This document shows positions 51,346-56,471 of a stretch of DNA of 56,471 nt, piece by piece. The position numbers and the translations under genes are program-made. The notes beneath the pieces are model-generated. The model worked only from the letters and a program-made list of their open reading frames with translations. It ran no database searches and was not told the DNA's origin. Source of the DNA: Chryseobacterium sp. MYb7 (GTDB lineage: Bacteria; Bacteroidota; Bacteroidia; Flavobacteriales; Weeksellaceae); assembly GCF_002979455.1 (NCBI RefSeq), contig NZ_PCOU01000008.1, forward strand, positions 114,976-171,446, given 5' to 3'. Position 1 is the stretch's first letter. The number at the start of each line of letters is the position of its first letter.

Positions 51346-52980
51346 ATGATATTAATTCTGTTTTCTTCCATTTTTATCATTCCTGTCCTCATGGGCTGGG
51401 GGAAAATCATGGAAAATATACGGGGAATTTTATTCCAGGGAATCTCAGGAAAAATCTTATCCGGAATTCTGGGCATAAGTCTGATATGGACATTTATTTC
51501 TTTTTTCATCCCTTTAAATATGAAAGTAGAACTCCCTTCCATCCTATTGGGATTATTGCTTTTCTTTAAAGATAGATTATATCAGGAATTTTATAAGTTT
51601 TCAAAAAAAGATTTTGCATTATTGGGCGCAAGTTCTCTTATTATTATTTTTGCAGGCTCTTTTTATCCTTATATATTAGATCATTTTGGATACTATGTTC
51701 CCACTCTGAAATGGCTCACAGAATATGGACTGGTAAAGGGAATTTCAAATATAGACCTAACGCTCGGGCAAATGTCTGTATGGCATATTTTTCAGGCTGG
51801 ATTTTCCAATTTCTCTGATCCGTTTTTGAGAATCAATTCCATACTGCTCATTATCTACAGTATTTATATCATTGAAAGAAAAAGCTGGATCCAGCTTTGT
51901 TTTCTTCCTATATTATTACTGTTTTCACAGTCGCCAAGCCCGGATCTGCCTGTTATTATTTTTTCTCTAATTATTTTAAATGAAACCATAGCAGGAAACA
52001 GAAATACCAAACTCCTTTTTGCATTTTCGGTATTTGTTTTTGCGATAAAACCTACTATGATATGGCTGCCTGTACTAACATTCTTAAGTTCGGTATTTAT
52101 TTTTAAGAACAGCTTCAGACCTTTATTTTTAGGAATTATCATTCTCTTACTTTTCTTTGTGAAAAACATCTGGGTATTCGGTTATCCTGTTTTTCCCGTA
52201 GCTATAGGCGATTTTGGAGCATCCTGGAAACCTAATCCGGAAGTGCTAAAAACCTCATCACAATTTGCGATCATGAAAACCTATGATATGCAGTATACGT
52301 ATGAGGAAATTCAGAAATTTTCGATAGTAAATTATATCAAAAACTGGTTTTCTCTGGAAGGAATCAAATCCAAAATCAATATTCTTTTTGTTCTGAGCCT
52401 GGCCGTTTTCTCTGCATTTGCCTTGATAAAAAAGAAAAAAATGATCACCCTAATCTGTATCTCATTATTAGTAAAAAGTGTATTAATCCTTACTTTTTCT
52501 GCCCAATACAGATTTTTTTTAGATGTTTTTTTTGTAATATTCTTTGTTCTGTTTTATGAATATTTTGATCAAAAGAAATCTATTATTGTCTTTTCTGCGC
52601 TCAGCTTATTTTTCATTTCAATCTTATCCTTTCCGGAATTTATCCAGAAATATATTCCAAGTTTCAGAGTGGGAAGTTTTATGACAGGATTTGAAAAGAA
52701 ACAGCTTTACCAGCCTTCAACCTACGAATACCATCAGTTTAATACATTTAAGGTCGGGAATTTTAAATTTAATATACCCCATCATTACCCTTACAGTTTT
52801 GATACACCCATTCCTGCAGTGAGCCCTAATTATATTTTTGATTACGTAAAAGCAGGAATTTTCCCTCAGCTTTTAGACAAAAATGATCTTAAAAAAGGGT
52901 TTATCTGGAAAAAAATGACTTCAGAAGAAGAAAAGGAAGCCCAAAAGGTTATCAATAATATCAAAAACACTTATAAATAG
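51346..52980 (+). CDS. Multi-pass membrane protein, GT-C-like (resembles LIC_10190 family)
   Basis: This 544-residue protein has about ten to twelve hydrophobic segments and a C-terminal soluble tail. ATG 51346 is preferred because the upstream in-frame TTG lies in a terminator. Features such as YYVPTLKWLTEYGLVKG and KPTMIWLPVLTF resemble a flavobacterial membrane family annotated as LIC_10190, whose fold is GT-C-like (lipid-linked sugar transferase type). I cannot confirm this, so function is open. It precedes aroC by 50 bases on the same strand. Confidence 0.65.
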   Translation: MILILFSSIFIIPVLMGWGKIMENIRGILFQGISGKILSGILGISLIWTFISFFIPLNMKVELPSILLGLLLFFKDRLYQEFYKFSKKDFALLGASSLIIIFAGSFYPYILDHFGYYVPTLKWLTEYGLVKGISNIDLTLGQMSVWHIFQAGFSNFSDPFLRINSILLIIYSIYIIERKSWIQLCFLPILLLFSQSPSPDLPVIIFSLIILNETIAGNRNTKLLFAFSVFVFAIKPTMIWLPVLTFLSSVFIFKNSFRPLFLGIIILLLFFVKNIWVFGYPVFPVAIGDFGASWKPNPEVLKTSSQFAIMKTYDMQYTYEEIQKFSIVNYIKNWFSLEGIKSKINILFVLSLAVFSAFALIKKKKMITLICISLLVKSVLILTFSAQYRFFLDVFFVIFFVLFYEYFDQKKSIIVFSALSLFFISILSFPEFIQKYIPSFRVGSFMTGFEKKQLYQPSTYEYHQFNTFKVGNFKFNIPHHYPYSFDTPIPAVSPNYIFDYVKAGIFPQLLDKNDLKKGFIWKKMTSEEEKEAQKVINNIKNTYK

Positions 52981-53018
52981 AACAAATCCAGAAACTTTAT
53001 TATCTGAAGAAAAAAAGG

Positions 53019-53026
53019 TAATTTTG
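53019..53026 (+). promoter_or_regulatory. -7 box (TAATTTTG) of aroC
   Basis: This TAnnTTTG match ends four bases before the aroC ATG, again a nearly leaderless arrangement. Confidence 0.55.
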
Positions 53027-53030
53027 TATT

Positions 53031-54101
53031 ATGTTCAACACATTAGGTAATCTTCTTAGTCTTACAACATTTGGAGAAAGTCACGGAGTGGCTTATGGCG
53101 GTATCATCAATAATTTTCCGGCAGGTTTAACGGTAGATCTCGATCAGGTTCAGTACGAACTGAACCGAAGAAAGCCCGGCCAGTCAGCAATCGTTACACA
53201 AAGAAAAGAAAGTGACACAGTAAAGTTTCTTTCCGGAATCTTTGATGGAAAAACAACAGGTACCCCAATTGGTTTTATCATTGAAAACGAAAATCAGAAA
53301 TCGAAAGATTATGATCATATCGCAGGGGCATATCGTCCAAGCCATGCAGATTTCACCTATGACCAGAAATTTGGTTTCAGGGATCACCGCGGCGGCGGAA
53401 AATCTTCTGCAAGAGAAACAATGAACTGGGTAGTAGCAGGTGCACTTGCGAAACAGCTTTTATCCAACATTGAGATCAACGCTTACGTTTCTTCCGTAGG
53501 GGATATTTTCTGCGAAAAACCATATCAGGCCTTAGATTTTTCTCAAACGGAAAGCAATGATGTTCGCTGTCCTGATGCTGAAATGGCGGAAAAGATGATT
53601 GCAAGAATCAAAGAAATAAAAAAAGAAGGTAATACAATCGGCGGAACCATCACTTGTGTGATTAAAAACGTTCCTGTAGGAATTGGTGAACCTATTTTTT
53701 CAAAACTTCAGGCCGAACTGGCAAAAGCAATGCTTAATATCAATGCCTGTAAAGGTTTTGAATATGGAAGCGGTTTCTGTGGTGCCAAAATGACAGGAAA
53801 AGAGCACAATGATGCTTTCAATACAGATTTTACTACAAAATCTAATCTTTCAGGAGGAATTCAGGGAGGAATATCTAATGGAATGGATATCTATTTCCGT
53901 GTAGCATTCAAACCTGTAGCCACAATATTGAGACCTCAGGACAGTATTGACAAAGACGGAAATCCTGTAATCGTAGAAGGAAAAGGCCGTCACGATCCTT
54001 GTGTAGTTCCGAGAGCGGTTCCTGTAGTGGAAAGTCTTGCTGCATTTGTACTGGCAGACCTGTTTTTGATCAACAAAACAAGAAACATCAATAATTTTTA
54101 A
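53031..54101 (+). CDS. aroC: Chorismate synthase
   Basis: The enzyme makes chorismate from EPSP using reduced FMN. The 356-residue protein has the three family signatures: [18 protein letters not shown] (about residues 16-33), [20 protein letters not shown] (about 121-140) and a C-terminal [16 protein letters not shown] (about 325-340). It is monocistronic or co-transcribed with the upstream membrane protein. A thioredoxin-fold gene follows after 17 bases but has its own -7 box. Confidence 0.97.
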   Translation: MFNTLGNLLSLTTFGESHGVAYGGIINNFPAGLTVDLDQVQYELNRRKPGQSAIVTQRKESDTVKFLSGIFDGKTTGTPIGFIIENENQKSKDYDHIAGAYRPSHADFTYDQKFGFRDHRGGGKSSARETMNWVVAGALAKQLLSNIEINAYVSSVGDIFCEKPYQALDFSQTESNDVRCPDAEMAEKMIARIKEIKKEGNTIGGTITCVIKNVPVGIGEPIFSKLQAELAKAMLNINACKGFEYGSGFCGAKMTGKEHNDAFNTDFTTKSNLSGGIQGGISNGMDIYFRVAFKPVATILRPQDSIDKDGNPVIVEGKGRHDPCVVPRAVPVVESLAAFVLADLFLINKTRNINNF

Positions 54102-54107
54102 CATAAA

Positions 54108-54115
54108 TATTTTTG
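54108..54115 (+). promoter_or_regulatory. -7 box (TATTTTTG) of the thioredoxin gene
   Basis: This exact TAnnTTTG match covers the in-frame TTG at 54113. It ends three bases before ATG 54119. Confidence 0.55.
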
Positions 54116-54118
54116 GTA

Positions 54119-54682
54119 ATGAAAAATTACTGGGATAAAGGAATTTCTTTTGAAGAATATCTTCAGATTGCAAAAGAAAGATTAGAAAATCCTGCCAACC
54201 AACAGGAACTTGACTATAAACAATATTACGAACTGGGTCTTCAAAGAATGGACAGAACGGTAAAAAAATACGTTCCGGATGAAGATCAACTGAAAGAACT
54301 TGCTGCCAAAAATTTTGACGGAAAAATTTTAATCATTTCCGAAGCATGGTGCGGAGACGCAAGCGCAACTGTGCCTGCTCTTTTCAGATTTTTTGAAGGA
54401 CATAATGAGGTAAGAGTCTTCCTGAGAGATAGTGATAAAAGTCTAATCAATCAGTTTCTGACCAATGGTACGGAATCTATTCCTAAAGTAATTATCCTTG
54501 ATAAAGACCTTAATGTAAAAAACTCATGGGGGCCGCGTCCAAAATACGGATATGAACTCCTGATGAAATACAAAGCTGATCCTGAAGTATATTCAAAAGA
54601 TATGTTCTATAATGATCTGCAGATATATTATGCTAAAAACAGAGGAAAAGACGCTGTTCAGGAAATTTTGGATCTTCTATAA
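54119..54682 (+). CDS. Thioredoxin family protein (Thioredoxin_9-like)
   Basis: This 187-residue cytoplasmic protein has a thioredoxin-like core with EAWCGDAS at about residues 77-84, in place of WCxxC. Only one cysteine is in the active-site position. A cis-Pro loop (GTESIPKVIILD) is at about 120-131. The N-terminal helical part (SFEEYLQIAKERLENPANQQ) is typical of this subgroup. Redox role is uncertain with a single cysteine. ATG 54119 is chosen because the TTG at 54113 is in the -7 box. It lies nine bases before the next thioredoxin gene. Confidence 0.85.
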   Translation: MKNYWDKGISFEEYLQIAKERLENPANQQELDYKQYYELGLQRMDRTVKKYVPDEDQLKELAAKNFDGKILIISEAWCGDASATVPALFRFFEGHNEVRVFLRDSDKSLINQFLTNGTESIPKVIILDKDLNVKNSWGPRPKYGYELLMKYKADPEVYSKDMFYNDLQIYYAKNRGKDAVQEILDLL

Positions 54683-54691
54683 AAAAGAGAT

Positions 54692-55231
54692 ATGAAAAAA
54701 AGTATCATTTATATTGTAATCATAGCAATCATTGGTGTTGTTGCATTTGTTCCGGGAGTAAGAAATTTCCTTAAGGATACATTCTTTCCGGTAGCTACCA
54801 TTGAAAATGCTGTTCACATCAGTGAAGAAGATTACGATATAGAGCTTAAAGGAATAAATGCTCCAAGCACCAATCTTAAAAACTTTAAGGACAAAGGGGT
54901 TTTCCTTAATTTCTGGGGAACATGGTGCCCGCCTTGCAGAAAAGAATGGCCTTCTATTCAGAAACTGTATGATACCAGAAAAGATCATGTAGATTTTGTT
55001 CTGATTGCCATGAATGATAAGGAAGAGGATGTAAGAAAATTTTTAAAAGAAAATAACTATACCGTTCCTGTATATATTGCTCAAAGCCCTATTTCTGAGA
55101 AAATTCTTCCAAAGGTATTCCCTACCACTTTCCTTCTGGATAAGCATGGAAGAATCCTTATTAAAGAGGATGCTACAAAAGACTGGAACACAGAGACTGT
55201 GCATCAGTTCATTGACAATATTATCAAATAA
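54692..55231 (+). CDS. TlpA family membrane-anchored thioredoxin
   Basis: This 179-residue protein has an N-terminal membrane anchor (about 4-24, IIYIVIIAIIGVVAFVPG). A periplasmic TlpA/ResA-like domain follows with the WCPPC active site in GTWCPPCRKEW (about residues 73-83) and a cis-Pro segment VFPTTFLLDKHG. It probably reduces disulfides outside the cytoplasmic membrane, for instance during cytochrome maturation. It lies nine bases after the single-cysteine thioredoxin gene, so they are likely co-transcribed. Confidence 0.9.
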   Translation: MKKSIIYIVIIAIIGVVAFVPGVRNFLKDTFFPVATIENAVHISEEDYDIELKGINAPSTNLKNFKDKGVFLNFWGTWCPPCRKEWPSIQKLYDTRKDHVDFVLIAMNDKEEDVRKFLKENNYTVPVYIAQSPISEKILPKVFPTTFLLDKHGRILIKEDATKDWNTETVHQFIDNIIK

Positions 55232-55314
55232 GATTTTAACTAAATTTTATAATTTATTGGTACAGGATTTGCGAATTTAATAGCGTTGAAAAATTTATTA
55301 AATCCTAACACAAA

Positions 55315-55656
55315 ATGAAATATTCAAAATTAAATCTTGCAAAAGAAGCCATCAATCACAAGGGCTTTATAAAAAAGATCCCTGATATTTTCAGAATGGT
55401 TAAAATGTGGAGAAAAGGAGTCTATCCAATGAGATCCATAGACATTATTCTTCCTTTACTGGGAATTTTATATGTACTCTCCCCTATTGACCTGCTTCCT
55501 GAATTTGTGATACCGGTATTGGGAGTAATGGATGACCTGGCAGTATTGTCACTTACCATTCCGAAACTCATCAAAGAGGTAGACAAGTTTTTATTATGGG
55601 AAGCCGAACAAAAATACAGTGGAGCCCAAATCATTGAGGCTGAAATCGTAAAATAA
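55315..55656 (+). CDS. YkvA family (DUF1232) membrane protein
   Basis: This 113-residue protein carries the DUF1232 motif IDIILPLLGILYVLSPIDLL (about residues 44-63), followed by the PEFVIPVLGVMDDLAVL region. DUF1232 proteins are short membrane-associated proteins of unknown function. The N-terminal part is basic, the C-terminal tail short. It is 83 bases after the TlpA gene, and a terminator follows. Confidence 0.87.
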   Translation: MKYSKLNLAKEAINHKGFIKKIPDIFRMVKMWRKGVYPMRSIDIILPLLGILYVLSPIDLLPEFVIPVLGVMDDLAVLSLTIPKLIKEVDKFLLWEAEQKYSGAQIIEAEIVK

Positions 55657-55678
55657 CAGTTTATTATATTTTTCACAC

Positions 55679-55707
55679 CATCCTGGTCCATCCGGGATGT
55701 TTTTTTA
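55679..55707 (+). terminator. Terminator after the YkvA gene
   Basis: The stem CATCCTGG/CCGGGATG with one G-U pair is followed by eight T. Confidence 0.8.
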
Positions 55708-55762
55708 TGTCACAATATCAGGATTTTTTTTATTTTTGTTTTTAAACCAACACAAAAACACA

Positions 55763-55882
55763 ATGAAAAAAAATGTTATCCTAATTGATGATATTATCTA
55801 TCATCGTATCTTACAATTTGACCCGAAAATTAATACCTGCCTAAATAACTGTCAGCTGAGAGTTGGTAATATATTACATTAG
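55763..55882 (+). CDS. Hypothetical 39-residue protein
   Basis: This short frame (MKKNVILIDDIIYHRILQF, then DPKINTCLNNCQLRVGNILH) begins 24 bases after a TATTTTTG -7 box (55731-55738). The next gene starts two bases after its stop codon. The two cysteines and lack of a signal peptide give no function. It may be a fragment of a longer gene or a small real one preceding the effector-like gene. Confidence 0.45.
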   Translation: MKKNVILIDDIIYHRILQFDPKINTCLNNCQLRVGNILH

Positions 55883-55884
55883 CC

Positions 55885-56471
55885 ATGACAGGAAATATTA
55901 TCGGGAATCAAAATCCTCTGGTAGGTGCCGCCTACTCCTACGAAGTACAACCTTCCGATCTTTCATTCGGACTGAGGGGTGAATATGAATGGTATATTTA
56001 TAAGAAACAAAAAAACGGAAGCTGGAAAGACATCACAGATAAGCCTAAAACTGGTCAAAAAGTAACTTACAAATTTGGAGAAATAGCGCTGGGAATAGAA
56101 TTTCAAATGAAAGTCTATGAGACTAAGAAAGGAATTTTACCCGGACTTCCAGATACCAAAGAGCTGGCAGGTACTCTTACCATTATCCCAACCAGTAACA
56201 AGGTCCCGAAAATAGATAAAGTAGTGCTCTTCAACAGAGGGGCAAAGGACGTCAATAAAGCCAGCTACCGCGATACCCTTATTGCGCAGGCTCATTGCAT
56301 CGCTATGTTCAACAAGGAAATAGAATTTCACCTTTGGGAAGATGATGCTCCAGGCAAAGGTCATGATCCGGTCATCAATAAAAATAACCGACATACCCGA
56401 AGCTACAAAGCTCTGGTGAATGCAAATGGGATAGCAGAGGTCAAAATACCACTGATGTCTGATGAAAAAAT
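55885..56471 (+). CDS. Probable T6SS-type effector carrier or toxin N-terminal part, 3'-truncated by window edge
   Basis: The frame is open to the window end (195 codons and two bases, no stop). No signal peptide is visible. The segments VGAAYSYEVQPSDLSFGL, YEWYIYKKQKNGSWKDIT and VVLFNRGAKDVNKASYRD resemble the N-terminal part of Bacteroidota proteins that accompany T6SS-like or contact-dependent toxin loci. That is recalled from memory and unchecked. Base composition is visibly more GC-rich than the neighbourhood, which would fit transfer. The toxin domain, if any, lies outside the window. Confidence 0.55.
   Translation, partial: MTGNIIGNQNPLVGAAYSYEVQPSDLSFGLRGEYEWYIYKKQKNGSWKDITDKPKTGQKVTYKFGEIALGIEFQMKVYETKKGILPGLPDTKELAGTLTIIPTSNKVPKIDKVVLFNRGAKDVNKASYRDTLIAQAHCIAMFNKEIEFHLWEDDAPGKGHDPVINKNNRHTRSYKALVNANGIAEVKIPLMSDEK

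Noticed and set aside
51864..52169. A 101-codon minus-strand frame within the GT-C-like membrane gene
   Set aside because: It is a shadow of the plus-strand membrane protein, with no family resemblance.

Overview
The window is AT-rich chromosomal DNA of a flavobacterium, most likely Chryseobacterium or a close Weeksellaceae relative. This rests on Bacteroidota-type promoters (TAnnTTTG -7 boxes, often only a few bases from the start codon), a type IX secretion plug protein and a type IX cargo protease, a flavastacin-like astacin, OmpA porins with thrombospondin type 3 repeats, and clusters of small GG-leader 'bacteriocin-like' peptides. No rRNA, prophage, transposase or CRISPR array was seen. 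There is one tRNA, tRNA-Cys(GCA).

Layout. 0-2.6 kb: two tandem OmpA-family genes, the first cut by the window edge. 2.6-9.7 kb: recQ, fmt, a Crp/Fnr regulator, ribBA, a flavin monooxygenase and a secreted astacin. 9.8-15.7 kb: a Pif1-like helicase, a lipoprotein, a gamma-carbonic anhydrase, an Nfu-type Fe-S scaffold, a shortened FMN reductase and ferrochelatase. 15.8-20 kb: an M4 protease with a type IX sorting domain, the T9SS plug protein and an MBL-fold hydrolase. 20.1-26.4 kb: a probable trehalose locus (TonB-dependent receptor, cytoplasmic trehalase, MFS transporter, divergent AraC regulator). 26.4-34.6 kb: intergenic repeats, a redoxin, then a TetR-controlled RND efflux system (adaptor, pump, outer-membrane factor) with four copies of a palindromic operator. 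34.8-38.7 kb: miaA, yicC, gmk, nadA.

38.7-40 kb holds five short GG-leader, cysteine-rich peptides, three of them too short for ordinary gene calling. This is the most unusual accessory locus in the window. It is followed by a complete threonine operon (thrA-thrB-thrC, then folB) with a strong promoter and a 33-codon leader peptide that ends in six consecutive threonine codons, which is a classical attenuator arrangement.

45.3-56.5 kb: a DUF4403 protein, an RDD protein, tRNA-Cys, two small hypothetical genes, and a gene-poor stretch around an isolated glycosyltransferase. That stretch carries three related minus-strand hairpin units that look like small RNAs. It is followed by secreted and lipoprotein genes, a large GT-C-like membrane protein, aroC, two thioredoxin-fold proteins and a YkvA-family protein. 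At the right edge is the start of a probable contact-dependent or T6SS-type effector carrier.

Several intergenic spaces carry palindromic repeats of different families: two REP-like units at 26.4 kb and one at 34.7 kb, a 140-base inverted repeat at 35.8 kb, and purine-rich inverted repeats at 27.4, 36.9 and 37.6 kb.
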